NCBI RefSeq assembly: GCF_027943255.1
Contig: NC_072895.1
Span: forward strand, 85,934,001 to 85,998,000
DNA: 64,000 bases
Direction: 5' to 3'
From: Anastrepha obliqua
Lineage: Eukaryota; Arthropoda; Insecta; Diptera; Tephritidae
Positions within the stretch are counted from its first letter, which is position 1. The number at the start of each line of letters is the position of its first letter. Positions 12,441 through 23,668 of this stretch are shown here, piece after piece. The notes under the pieces are model-generated. The model made no database searches. It saw nothing but the letters and a program-made list of their open reading frames with translations, and was not told where the DNA came from. The position numbers and the translations under genes were made by a program.

Positions 12441-13440
12441 TCACGGCTGCTAAGGAAAAGTCTTCTCATTTTTCTTGCCCTTTCATTAATAAAGTGGATT
12501 TTTTGTGTTTTATATATTTTTTTTCTGGTTCCAGCATATTTTAATTGTACAGTAGAGCCTATGCAAAAATTGATGGAAAATTTATGGCACCCACTTAATT
12601 AAAATATAAGCATAAACATATGAACCTGCCACATACACATGCACATACGCCTAGCGCACCAAGTCTTCCTAATGATTATTTATTTTCCCATACACACACA
12701 CATACATAATTATGTGAATGTTTGCAATTAAGTGCTTAGTGCAAATGAGATAAACACTTGGGCTTGTTTAAAAAGTGATTTAGAGGTCCGAAATTAGGAA
12801 AAATCTGAAAACACTGGCTGACATAAAAATACGAAAAATGGACTACTGCAAAATAGCCAAATAGAAGTAAAAGTTGACTTTCTTTGCGCATAAGCATAAC
12901 CGTTCCAACGTAGGCAGTTAGAATCACGTGTTTTAAAGGTATTTGGCTTATATGTCAAGCTCACGCTGCTAGCGGTAAGATTCTGACTATAATAAGTAAA
13001 CTGTGTGCACTCGCTTTCTATTGACTATTTCATAAGTCAGCTGAGATTTATAAATATTCGTGAAAGAAAGAGTTCTTACATAATACGCTCAAACAAGAAC
13101 TAACTAACTGAACTGAATATCAGTTTTGAATCACAAGCTGACCATCGCCTATTTGATAGAAATTTTCTGCTACCAGTCACTGCTGGTTGAAATGAAAATG
13201 TTGTATTTTTTATTTCATTAACAACTAGCGCCAAGTTTCACAACCTTTTAATTAAGTATTTTAAAGATAATATCCATGCAACTAATATTCAAAAACTGGT
13301 CTCCAAATGAATTTTTGGGCTTTAAATTTCATTTATTGTGAAGTCGAGTTTTCTACATTTAAGGTTGAGTTCTGCTGGAAAAATGTGCGAAATGCCTTTA
13401 AACCGCCAAAAAATTTTGATATATCAACGGCATTATTATA
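12441..13440. other. Noncoding spacer
   Basis: No gene or element boundary was supported. Short CACA/CATA runs lie near 12640-12710. Confidence 0.5.
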
Positions 13441-13451
13441 TATTATTATTA

Positions 13452-13770
13452 TTATTTTTTTTTTTGTGGCGGTGAGGTAGAGGTTAAAATGCCGAGTGGT
13501 GTGCCACTAAAACAATCCCTCCTCTTCGTCGTTTGGCTGTTTCCTCTGCCCCGGAACTGCGGTAGCATTTTATCGAAGACAGAGAAAATCCAAGTAGGCG
13601 TTCTGACTTCTGCCCCTTCTACTCTCTCTGCGTGCAAGTTCACCAGTTTTGGCCTAACTGAGTGGTGAATTGAGTTCAAAGACGGCGAATCGTAACTAAT
13701 ATCGGATCGCTTCATTCTAGACGCCACGCATCTGCGTGACCTCTGTTTATGTGAACATTTTTTTATCAAC
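13452..13770 (-). repeat. Probable 3' end of an unidentified retroposon with A-rich and (TAA)n tail
   Basis: Read on the - strand, a segment of higher GC content ends in CCGCCACAAAAAAAAAAA and then several TAA units (about 13430-13465). A poly(A) plus TAA tail is what a non-LTR retrotransposon or SINE leaves. A 105-codon frame in the segment has no recognisable motif. The 5' limit is a guess based on base composition. Confidence 0.4.
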
Positions 13771-14508
13771 TCGAAATTAAAAACTAATTAAATCATATCG
13801 TAAAACTGAATTTTATTTACCTGCATTGGCTCGCCCATTTCGTAAGAATTGTATGCCTCCCTCAAGATATTTGCCTGAATTTCAATCACAAGTGTCCATC
13901 AGAATGAATCAATTTTTTTCAACAATTTCATATTAAATTATACAAAATTACAATTCGTTTGTTTTCGAAATCACATGAATGCGTTGAAAAATAGTTTATT
14001 TTTTTTATTTTAGCAATATAAATACAAGATTAAGCAACTAAATTTAAAATTTAATAAAATTAGATCGAAGTAAAGCGAAATCAATCAGGCTGGAATTGGA
14101 TAGAGAATTATGGTCCCGAAGTACGCGAGCAATAGGTGCATTACTCGTAAATTTAGTCTTAAAGTTTTCCACATGAAAAGGATAAAAATTGCGAAGACCT
14201 GTTTGTGGCACATTAAAGCTTATCCACTCAAATAGAACTGAACAGTCGACGATGCCATTAACAACATTTAAAATAAATGAAAATAAAAAGGATGCCCTTC
14301 TGTTTTCTACAGATTCCATTTTAAGTAGCTTTAGCCGAGAATTATAGGATGAAGCAGGGGCATCAAATCGCAGGGAACGTAAGCCCTGCTTTAGAAATAT
14401 TTTTTGAACGCGCACAATTCTATTTATCGAAAGTTGGTCGTAAGGTCTCCAAATGATAACAGCGTACTCTAACTGAGAAAGAACAAAAGCCTTAAACAGT
14501 TGTTTATA

Positions 14509-15597
14509 CAGTGGCTCACAGCTTTTTTCATGCAGGCGAAATACTAAAACTTCCACTCCAAATTTACGATTTTTATCTGATAATGGAGGCTTATTAAGTG
14601 ATGTGTGCGGATTTTTGTTTCCAGTAATGAGCATAAATACTCGATGACGTTCATGTCAGGTGATTGCGCCATGTCTGCACGATTACCGCCTTATGTTTAG
14701 GGTCATTGTCCTGATAGAAACGTAAATCTTGAGGTATTCCAAGTTTCGCAGCACTTTGGAGTAGATTATCTTTTAGAATATTGAGGTACATTATTTTGTC
14801 CATAATACTCTCGACAAACACTAAATTTCCTACTCCAGCTGCTGACATACATGTCCATACCATTACACTGAAAGCACCATGCTTCACAGTCGGTTTTATG
14901 TTGCTTTTGTGGAGCTCTGTATTAGGTTTCCGCCAGTCGTAAAACATTCCATCTGAGCCGAATAGGTTGAATTTGGACTCGTCAGAAAATATTACCGTTT
15001 TCCAGAAATCAAAATCTTTAATTTCGAGCTTTCTGGCGAAGGCAACTCGGCACAATTGATTTTTTTTATTTATGAATGGCTTCCTTCGTGCTACTCGACC
15101 ATTAAAGTCCTTTTCACGTACTGTTTCGACACAACATGATTTGCCCACTTCCTGCTAAATTTCGTTTAGCAGTTTTGGAGCCGATAGCATTGGGGTTTCT
15201 TTTATTTTTCGAACATTTAAACGCTCATAACGTTCGTCAAAAATTTTATTTGAGGCACATCGGTCTTTATTTTGCACCCGATTTTCATGAACGAAGCGTT
15301 CAATGATACTTTGTACTGTAGCACTACTCAATCAAACTATTTCCGCAATTTTTCGCTGCGACTTTCCGCTTTGAAAATGCTGATGACCAGTTCTCGCTGT
15401 TCAATCGTAGTACGTCGGTCCATTTTTTATATATTTTTATATTGTCCACTTGGCGATCACAAACATACTAAAAATTGCATGGAACAATAACTGTGCGCTA
15501 GTTACATAAACTAGAAATTCAAAACACCGTCAACCAAGCGACTAGCCACCGACACAACATACACAAGTGCTTGCATGAAATAAGCTGTAAGCCACTG
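14509..15597 (-). mobile_element. Tc1-like transposon, internally shortened, with intact inverted ends
   Basis: The ends are CAGTGGCTCACAGCTTTTTT (left, continuing CATGCAGGC) and the inverted CAGTGGCTTACAGCTTATTT (continuing CATGCAAGC). That is about 29 bp with three or four differences. Both are flanked by TA (14507-14508 and 15598-15599), the usual Tc1/mariner target. The total length of 1089 bp is short for a Tc1-like element because the transposase C-terminal coding part is missing. It sits inside an RT open frame whose protein sequence resumes on the other side, which fixes both borders. Confidence 0.85.
14610..15423 (-). pseudogene. Tc1-like transposase (DD34E type), broken
   Basis: The - strand starts at ATG 15423-15421 with MDRRTTIEQRELVISIFKA, a paired-type helix-turn-helix start. 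A frameshift near 15350 leads to ATVQSIIERFVHENRVQNKD. A stop near 15155 precedes a 165-codon open stretch with KTVIFSDESKFNLFGSDG (first catalytic Asp), MVWTCMSAAGVG and LRFYQDNDPKHKA (second Asp). Another frameshift near 14670 leads to AQSPDMNVIEYL (third acidic residue, Glu). The spacing between the second and third catalytic residues is shortened by a small deletion. The usual C-terminal ~50 residues are replaced by the element's end. The enzyme must be inactive. Confidence 0.85.
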
Positions 15598-15862
15598 TAG
15601 GTATACGGATCGTAAAATTCGGATGTAATGCGGCAGATGAAGCTTACAACCGAATGCGTTTTTGACAGAATAAAATTATTGGAAAATTTTGTAGCGAATA
15701 AAACTCCAAGATCCTTAAACTCTGTTGTACTTCGTAATGCATTATTAGAAATGATGTTAGATGTGTTAAAAACGTACTTGCCGCCTTAAATGAAAACATT
15801 TTTTAACATTCAAAGACAAACGCGACCTTCACACACCATCGATGGAGCTTATTTAGGTCGCG

Positions 15863-15990
15863 TTCCCACCGCAGTCAGTTGTACGTAACCGGAACGACCC
15901 GGATTTATATCCGATCACAGGTTGCCACATCAGCAGCATTCCCCGTATATGCTGGGGGAATGTTTGTGCTGCCACAACAACAACAACAAC
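15863..15990 (+). repeat. (CAA)n-tailed short retroposon, copy A
   Basis: This is one of the clearest copies of a dispersed family. It reads GTTCCCACCGCAGTCAGTTG, then ACGTAACCGGAACGACCCGG, then ATTTATATCCG, then a hairpin (CATTCCCC...GGGGGAATG), then GTGCTGCCACAACAACAACA ending in a CAA run. It is inserted in the RT pseudogene in the opposite orientation. Weak resemblance of its 5' half to a pol III B box is not enough to call it tRNA-derived. Confidence 0.75.
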
Positions 15991-16330
15991 GACATTATTC
16001 AGACTAGTTGAAGCTTCTGAGCATCCCCTGGGCCCTTAACAGATGAGATTTTTTTTTAATCATCCGCGAAGAGCAAGAAATTCGAAACGAAAAAACTTGC
16101 TGTCACCGATAAAAATAACAAAAATTAGTGGAGGACAGCTGACGAAGTAACAAAGTGGTTCGATAAAATCGGAATCGAATTTTACCACGCATCGTCCCTC
16201 TGTGAAATATGCCCTAAGCCATTGCAGAAAAGTGGAGTGAAAACCCAAGCAACGTGCGACACTTTCTCAAATGCCTTAAAGAAGCCAATATAAATGCAAT
16301 GTACTGTAGGTTGTCCTATGTAAAACGATG

Positions 16331-17130
16331 CCATACAGAATTTACTAAAAACAGTAAGATTTCGTATATGTAGCTTTTTGCTACGTTCAGTGTTAGGGCT
16401 GAATTACTTATTTCAATTAACTTCAAAGCAGATTTTGTGTAGCGATTATAATAAATAAATTATTTTCTACGTCGAATTTTTTAAAAAATAGATTTTTGTA
16501 TGTAAAATGATCATAGTTCTCTGTAGTGGTAATGCAGTGTATCAAAACTGCTATACCAACTTATTTAGGACTAATTTCCTGTGCTACTACTACAAATGCA
16601 TTACACTGTGAATAGCGCTAATGAACTTGTGTAAAGCACACACCAAATATTTCACTTCATGCGCTACCCAACATCATTCAACCAATGTGTGGTGATGTCG
16701 TTGGTGAAAATTTTACTAGTACTCAACTCTAGTAAAGACACGAACCCACACCACACAGCTTTACTGAAATGGTGACAAATCGCCAACATGTGGTGGCATT
16801 CTATTCAATTTGGTGATTTGAAATTTCTTCATTGTGGTGAAATTTCTTACCACAGTGTGTTGGCAGAGAACTATTGTTACAGATGGTGTGATGAAAAAGC
16901 TTCTCTAAACGTAAAGCACTATAAAAACATGCGGTCATTAGATGTATGAATGTGTGTGTGCACAAGTAAATTTTTATTTCACATGATGAAATATAATAAA
17001 AAATATATTTACTTACATGTTGGCGGAAGTGAGAGAATACGGAATAAGCGCGACTTCAATTTAGCATTTTAAACTGATTTTTAATTTTTTTTGTTTAAAT
17101 TTTTAATTATTCTTCGCATTGGATTGATTC
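16331..17130. other. Noncoding spacer
   Basis: No gene was found. A cluster of TGGTGA / CACCACA words at 16680-16870 gives some internal symmetry, but no clean inverted repeat could be drawn. Confidence 0.45.
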
Positions 17131-17760
17131 ACCTATACCCACTCCCTCTCCCTCTCACTCGCTCTCACACTCTCAGCATCGAACACCATGTCTCCTTTAA
17201 ACAAAAATTTCCATTTGTATGCGCTCAGCAAACCACCAAACTTGACTCTCTGTCAAATGCTGGCCCTGCACCAACGCCTTCGCCGCATTCAAAAGCGATC
17301 TGCGATTCCCCTGTTATTATGACGATTTTTGGCCTCGTTCGATTGGGTTGTAGTTCGCCTGGTCTGTGTCTGTCTGTTTTTCTGTTTGCTTGCCTGCTTA
17401 CCTACCCCAGCCGGGTTGTGTACGGCAATTGTTGTTGCTCTTGTGCTGTAGTGTTGCTGCTTGTCAGCCGGTCTGGGGATCCACTTGTGGGCCGATCACA
17501 TCAGTTCGGATTGTACAGTGATCGTGCGCGGTGATGAAGTGCTTAAATTCGTTCTTGACGTCGTAAACGAAACGTGCACTGTATTTGTTTTTTTTTTATA
17601 TTGGAAACTCTTTTACGAATTTATTTTTACAAGCAATTGTGGTGACTTTAATTCGCCGTGATGCGTGCGGGATTCGTTGCGAAACAAAAATTACAAAGTG
17701 AAGAAGGGTTGATTATTTGATTTGTGTAAAATGAAAAAAGTGAAGCTTAAGTGTAAATCT
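17131..17760 (+). promoter_or_regulatory. Candidate TATA-less promoter and 5' leader
   Basis: A pyrimidine tract with CTCCCTCTCCCTCTCACTCG (17138-17180, GAGA-factor-like) is followed by TCAGTT at 17501-17506, matching the insect initiator TCAKTY with A+1 at 17503. At exactly +28, GGTGAT fits five of six positions of the DPE consensus RGWYVT. Downstream text is rich in AAGTGAAG-type words and is locally less AT-rich, as in fly 5' leaders. No convincing splice donor or coding start follows. A chance match is possible, and there is no transcript evidence. Confidence 0.25.
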
Positions 17761-20149
17761 AAACCGGAATAAATAAAATATTTCATGAAGAGAAAAATGT
17801 AAAAAAAACAAAAAAAAAAAAAAAAACAAGCTTACTTGCCGTCAATTGGAGGCTTCATTTCTGCCCCTCACTACATCATTAACGGATGTGTTTTACACGT
17901 TAACTGTTCATTTGCTATTTGTAGAACAAATATATAAAAGAAAGCAAAACAAAATGTGCTTTAAAAATATATATGTATGTGCATAAATATGAAAGAAGTG
18001 AAGTCACAAATTAAAACCTACACTTGATGCGTATATCAGAAGATATTGAAAACAGAAATGTTAAAAATTTGAATATTGCTTATAAAACAGTTATACAAAA
18101 TTGTTGAACTAAACGATAAAGTCGCAGGGTGGCTTTTGATTTTTTTTTTTTTTAATAAATTTTTTAGTAAAGCGTAATTATTGAAAACAAAAAAAAAACA
18201 ACAAAATTCTTAAGCTGGTAAATTTGAATAATACTGTCTAGCTTAGGTGTGAATTTTTGCGATTTTCGTAATTTAAGTTCATTTAAAATTCGTGCAAAAA
18301 CAAGTTGAAGTATCGCCTCTCACATCTACCAATTGCTTGAATTTCAACTCTTTTGTTATGCTGCTCTCTGTATGTTTACTCTTTACTGCAAAGTACTTTT
18401 TTTCTTGCTTCTGTCAAATTTAACATTTCCCCTCTTCGCTGAAGAGCAGGAAGTCCTAATGACGTTTTTACTTGTATGTAATACAAATTAACACATAAAA
18501 GTACATACACGCCTATGAATGTATGCATATGTGCATGTACAGTGTCGAACAAAGTTAAAACACTTTATCCGAATTTAATTCAGCCAACTTTTTCAAGTGC
18601 TTTGTAAATGTAGTTCCTATAGGTAAAACTTCCTTGATGTGTGGAGTGAAAAATTAGCTGTCACGGAAAATGCAACCTTTGCTTCGCAATTATTATGCTA
18701 ATCTCACTATTTCTCCGATTTTTTTCTTTCTCCCCATTTTTCTGATATCCAAGGCAGGTGCATCCGTTGTAGCAGCTGATTTGCTTTTTTCGTTCGATCT
18801 ACTGGTTGGAATGTCAAAGTGTTTGTTGCCTAGTTTGTTTGTTTACATTCTCATTGAGATTTTTATTCGAACAAACAAATTGTAAAAACAATACATGTAA
18901 ATGTTGTTGTTGCTCCTGTGAACTCACCTATGAATTTGCATTGATATTGAGGATAAATTGTTTAGGGCATCATTCAAATGAGGCGCCCAGACAAAACGTA
19001 CTATTTCCGCGCTGTTTATTGTATGTTCACACGCTCTAACAATTTGCTGTCAAGGCTAAAGGGCCGTTGCTCGCCATAGTGCCGCTTACGTTTCACTCTT
19101 GGTCCGTGCTCTTCTTCTTGCTTCTGCGTGCTCGGTCAAGTAAAATATTACCAAGAAAAAATGTTCATTCATACTAAGTATCCACTAATAGTCAAGGCTC
19201 GGCCTGATCCCATTCCAATCACGATCTGTCTCAATGAAATTTTTGTTTGAGTGAGGTGAAATTTGGAACGACATGGACTGGCGCTTAGTCAAGGTTTATA
19301 GATTTACGAGGTTCGGCCATTAGCTATGGTGCAATACGAAATTGTGAGCAACATTAGCGAATACTGTTTTGATTTTTTTCGTATATTATCAAAATAATTT
19401 CAGTTTTTTTGTTAACACGTTACGTCAACCCATCAGCTGATTCTGTCAAATTCGCTGAGATCCGGTTAACGGTCTGATATTGGCCAGACTTCTAAAATGT
19501 TTTCATCATGGCCTTAGTGTGAATGGAGGTTGCCATATAACAAAACTGAATTGTAAACTGAGTCTGAGCATAAAGTCTGAAAATCATAACATTCTACTAG
19601 ACCGAGAAAGAACCGTGATCGGTGCTATGATGTGGAGAGACTCAAATCGGAAAGAGCTTGACTTTGCTTCACCAAAAATGAGGTTTGCCAAATTAATTTT
19701 AAACTGGTTATTAAAGAACCTAAAACCGCCATGATTGTCGCTTGACTATCAAAATAATTGTTTGTCTTCTTACTGGATATTATAATAATGGCATCCACTT
19801 TGATAGCAGATCTCTCCAGTATAGTGTCCCAGCGACCGAAATGTCTAATTAATGGATAAATTTCCAAATTCCGTCTAAATTCACCCCATAGATCCACTAG
19901 AATTTATTTCGCTCTTAAGGACTTTTGCACTAAACTTCAATATAAATGTAAATAATAAATAAACTATATTTTTTTTGTCTACTTTGTCGTTAATTTGTGA
20001 TTATTCCATTAACAATTAATGTGCAGGCGTGCATTAGTTTTATTGCAGCTAACTTAGACTTTGGCTACTTTCAATGCAAGAAAAAATGATTATGAAAAAT
20101 AATTACTTCTCAAAGTTTTTTCTTCAAGCTCTCGGATCAATTTTAACCA
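17761..20149. other. Noncoding DNA
   Basis: No coding region was supported. A solitary TACAGTGTCGAACAAAGTTA at 18539 resembles a Tc1-like terminus but has no partner. Two opposite frames overlap at 19480-19900 without family motifs. Confidence 0.45.
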
Positions 20150-20540
20150 AAAAACATTTTTTTATAAAATTTAAAATAATTTTATTTCCATTTTTTAAAT
20201 TTATATTTTTTTATTTATATACATTTTTTAATTTAAATTTAACTTTTTATTTTATTTGCTTTAATTTTATTTCAATTGTGTTTTTTATTTATATAGTTAT
20301 TTTTTCGTTTTATTTTATTATAAATTTTTTATAATTTAAATTGTTTTTTATTTAAATTGATTTTTTCTTTAATATAAGTTGTTTTTTATTTATTTTTATT
20401 TTTTTTTTGTTTTTTTGTTTTTATTTTATTTTTTTTTTTTATATAAATTTCTTTTTGTTTTTTATTTTTTACTTAAATTGGTTTTTTTTTTCATTTTAAT
20501 CTTTGTTTTTTTTTCATTTTAATCTTTGCTTTTTTTAATT

Positions 20541-20570
<30 letters not shown>
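20150..20570. repeat. T-rich AT-only tract
   Basis: About 420 bp are built of TTTTTTATTTAAATT-type words with almost no G or C. An 86-codon hydrophobic frame here (Phe/Ile/Tyr-rich) is a by-product of the composition. Confidence 0.6.
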
Positions 20571-20571
<1 letters not shown>

Positions 20572-20692
20572 TCAGTTGTGGTCGTGACTGCATGTACTGT
20601 GCTTTTCTATATTTTGTACACTAACCCATTTGATTATTCACGCTTCAGCGCTGCATCGTTCTTATTCCATAAACTCAACCACATACAAATGT

Positions 20693-20712
20693 ATACATAC
20701 ATACATACATAC
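20693..20712 (+). repeat. (ATAC)n microsatellite
   Basis: Five copies of the CATA tetranucleotide. Similar short TATG/CATA runs occur at about 5466-5483, 21064-21082, 33170-33190, 38055-38075 and 45955-45975, so this motif is characteristic of the whole window. Confidence 0.8.
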
Positions 20713-22399
20713 AAGCGTGCAGGCATACAAATATACAAACGATGTGTATATGTGTGCGCGCTTATTGCATTTTCGCAATGGGTCAAAATGCCAATTTGTT
20801 GTTCGCATGCGTTGACTTCCAATATATTGGTTGTTTTTAGTCATTTGCCGCTTGTTGCTTTCTTCATCCTTCACACTTGCCGCTGTCTTTCACGCCAAGC
20901 ACTAACAACATTGCACGATAAGTAGTATTGTCTCTCAATGTACCTCGGTATGCCCTGCGGTGACACATGTTGCGCATATAAAATATCAAAAATTATTAGC
21001 AAGGGTTTGTCTGTCCAATGCGTGCATCTCAGTCGGTTATGAATAATGCATGTGCGGATGTATATGTGTATGTATGTATGTACGAGTAATAAGCTTCTGT
21101 TGATAAGTTTACGAGTACATGTATTCATATGTACGTCGTGAAGTTAAGTGAGGTTAGGTAATGCCAAATTGAGGTTATAGTTACTGATTATTTTCTTACA
21201 TTCATTCACTTGTGCAGACGTTTTTTGTTTTACTTTACAATTTCCTTTACTCGTTTGAGCCGGAGTGAAATGAAGGAAACGGTTTTTTTGTTGGTAGCGA
21301 AAACTCTGGCACACCTGCTTGAAGAATGTGGTGTCATTTTGAAAGGGTTTGCAGGGTGTATGGACTGAATTGACCTTAAGCTTAAGATTGAATTTAACTT
21401 TGGCTAGGATTTAGTTGTTTTCATCATTCACCTATCACCAGTCAGCATATCTGCCATTGCCCCTATGATGTGGTGATCCTTGGTTAATTGGAAGTCCATT
21501 TGTTATTTGCTCTTTGAGTCATTTTGAGAAGGTATAAACACGGGTTAAGATAAACCACGGTCACATAAGGAGACCACGAGGGGCATCCGACGACATCCGC
21601 GAACCGCTATTCTGCTCTTAGTGCATCACAATTTTCTGAACAGAGTCTGCTGATTTTGTAATATTATTTATTATTGTTCATGAGCGCCAATTTCCCCTAC
21701 AATTCCATTCTCTTTCTTGTTTATTCAATTTTTATGTCACATCCACTCTGGAGAGAATTCACAAAGTGTGGCCAACATCACACCGTTAACTGTCTCTCAG
21801 CGAATTTGAAAGCTGATTAGCTGATTGGCTGATGTAACAGGGGTTATGAAGCAGTCTGTTTACAAAAGTACTGAGATTGTGTTGGTGATATACGAAAACA
21901 ACCAATACAGTCAGTCTCTATTTCATTCGTTGCCATCTGAACAACGACTGATTGGACGAGTGTCCAAATACGTGTAAAATGAGTGGTCAGAATTCTGCTG
22001 CCGAGTACCCGGTGATGTGGCAGCCGAAGTTCCTCTCACAATTTTTTTCGGATGTTCGAACCTTGTAATATATTTTCCTTGCAATACAGACAAAGTTACT
22101 CTTATGGTTGTCGTAATCTTGTAATCTATCATTTTTGGTCAAAAAAGGCGGTTTTTATTTAAGTCAAAGCACATTAACGAAGTAACAGTAACAGTAGCAC
22201 ATCTGATTTTTATAATCTGTCTTTTATAATTTTATGCGTTCTCTAATTGCCAAACTTTGTTTACCTTTTACGTTGTTTGCCTATTACTTTGTCTGAAGAA
22301 TTTAAGCAGCAACAAGATACTCGCCACTAACAAATTTGACATTTTAGAGGTTTTTGGCAGGAACAAAATACATGCCATAGTTGTTTTTGCTCTACTGAT
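20713..22399. other. Noncoding DNA
   Basis: No gene or element border was supported. The part 21540-21650 is somewhat GC-richer (GGAGACCACGAGGGGCATCC) and could be retroelement debris, but no protein match was seen. Confidence 0.4.
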
Positions 22400-22655
22400 G
22401 CTACCTTGTTTTTGTTGTTGGTGTTGCTGCTTTTATCGATATTGTTGTTGTCGTTGTATTGTTGGGATTGTTGTTATTATTGTCGTTGTGTTGTTATTAT
22501 TGGTTTTGTTGTTGTTTCTGTTAGTGGTGTGGTTGTTGTTGTTCTTGTTCCCCATATGTACATGAATGGGGAATTTCTTTGGAGTGACAGTACTTGACCG
22601 GTTATAACTCCAGAGCGTTCCGGCAACGTAGAACTGACTGTTGTGGGATGTGTCT
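22400..22655 (-). repeat. (CAA)n-tailed short retroposon, copy D, with long TTG-rich tail
   Basis: In - orientation the body covers about 22550-22655 (GGAGTGACAGTACTTGACCG, then AGCGTTCCGGCAACGTAGAA). On the + strand it is preceded by about 150 bp of irregular TTG repeats, which form the eroded (CAA)n tail. A Leu/Val-rich open frame across the TTG tract is not a gene. Confidence 0.65.
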
Positions 22656-23192
22656 TGATTTAAGCTCAGAAATTGCCTTTCTCAGTTCTCTTTTGGGTTT
22701 CGTGCTCATCACCCAACATTCTCTTCTAATGTTGCTTTCTCTTTAACGATTTTTCCTTTCTCCACTCCTACTCCTCCCTCTCGTTTATTTATTTATTTTT
22801 TTAATATTAATTTCAGAAAATATTTTTCACACTTTAATTTTTTTTATTTTTTGGTTAATTGTAAGACCTGTTGTGCTATAAATTTTTTCCATCGAAATTT
22901 ATGACATTTAAAGATATTTGGTTAAATTGATTATAAAAGGTTCATTGTTTGCATTTGGGATAATTTATGCAAAATTCAAAACAGAAATTCGTACGATAAT
23001 CGAGTTTAATGAGAATTGCTATAAAAAGTCATAAAAATGCAGTATAGTAATTAGGGATTATTGTTTTTTTTTATATATAACACTTATTCAAAGAAATTCA
23101 TATGCGAATACAAACATACAGTCTGTGCAAAAAATGCATCCCCTTTACAATTTGAAACACTTAAAGTTTATGATTCATAAATGAAGACCAAT

Positions 23193-23668
23193 GATCCTTT
23201 TATAGTCCAATTGACCCTTTTTATAGTTCAGTGGACTATTTTAAAATTCATTAGACCCTTTCTGAAATCCAATAGACTTTTCTAAAAGTGACGCTTTCTA
23301 AAATCCAATAGACTATTTTAAAATCCAATTGACCCGTTCTAAAATTTATAGACCTTAAAATTCATTGACCCGTTTTAAATAATTCTAAAATCCAATTGAC
23401 CCTTTCTAATAACCAACTAAACTTTTCTAAAATACAATTGACGCTTTCTAAAATCCAATAAGCTATTCTAAAATTTAATTGCCGCAATTGACGCTCTAAT
23501 AAGCTATTCTAAAACTCAATTGATCCTTTCTAGAATTTATTGATGCTTTCAAAAATTCAATTCACCCTTTCTTAAATCTAATAGATTATTCTAAAATCCT
23601 GTTGACCCTTTCTAGAATCCAATTGATGCTTTCGAAAAACCAATTCATGCTTTCTAAAATCCAACTGG
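23193..23668 (+). repeat. Minisatellite, unit about 21 bp, over 20 diverged copies
   Basis: The unit is close to TTTCTAAAATCCAATTGACCC. Variants replace GACCC by GACTA, GACGC or GATGC, and AATTG by AATAG. Spacing is mostly 20-24 bp over about 475 bp, with a few shortened units. The unit carries short palindromic CAATTG. No protein is encoded. There are no unique spacers between repeats, so this is not CRISPR-like. Confidence 0.85.

Larger units (their letters stand above)
14041..16330 (-). pseudogene. Non-LTR retrotransposon reverse transcriptase fragment, interrupted by two other elements
   Basis: Read on the - strand from 16330 down, the RT blocks appear in order: FFKAFEKVSHVA (related to YxDFxKAFDxVxH), WLRAYFTEGRCVVKF, FLLFADD at about 16060-16080 (catalytic FADD), RDLNKLHRWC just after 15860, EFKDLGVLF, CRITSEFYDPYT ending at the 15600 border, then QLFKAFVLSQLEYAVIIWRP resuming at 14506, then VQKIFLKQGLRSLRF and a tail stopping near 14044. 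Frameshifts occur between several blocks, so no working enzyme is encoded. A (CAA)n-tailed retroposon (15863-15990) lies between FLLFADD and RDLNKLHRWC. A Tc1-like transposon (14509-15597) lies between YDPYT and QLFKAF. Without the insertions about 1.07 kb of RT remains. No RNase H follows the RT. The clade is CR1/Jockey-like by motif wording, not settled. Confidence 0.8.

Noticed and set aside
16510..16610. Inverted GTAATGCAGTGTA / TGCATTACACTGT pair
   Set aside because: Only partly complementary and offset; could not be extended to believable element ends.
18539..18565. Tc1-like terminus TACAGTGTCGAACAAAG
   Set aside because: No matching inverted partner within several kilobases.
20074..20334. 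Hydrophobic 86-codon frame resembling a membrane protein
   Set aside because: Arises from a T-rich AT-only tract; no start context or conservation sign.
22257..22597. Cys/Val/Leu-rich open frames
   Set aside because: They translate the TTG-rich tail of retroposon copy D; low-complexity DNA, not a gene.
23193..23668. CRISPR-like repeat array
   Set aside because: Repeats are contiguous and diverged, without unique spacers, in a eukaryotic setting; it is a minisatellite.
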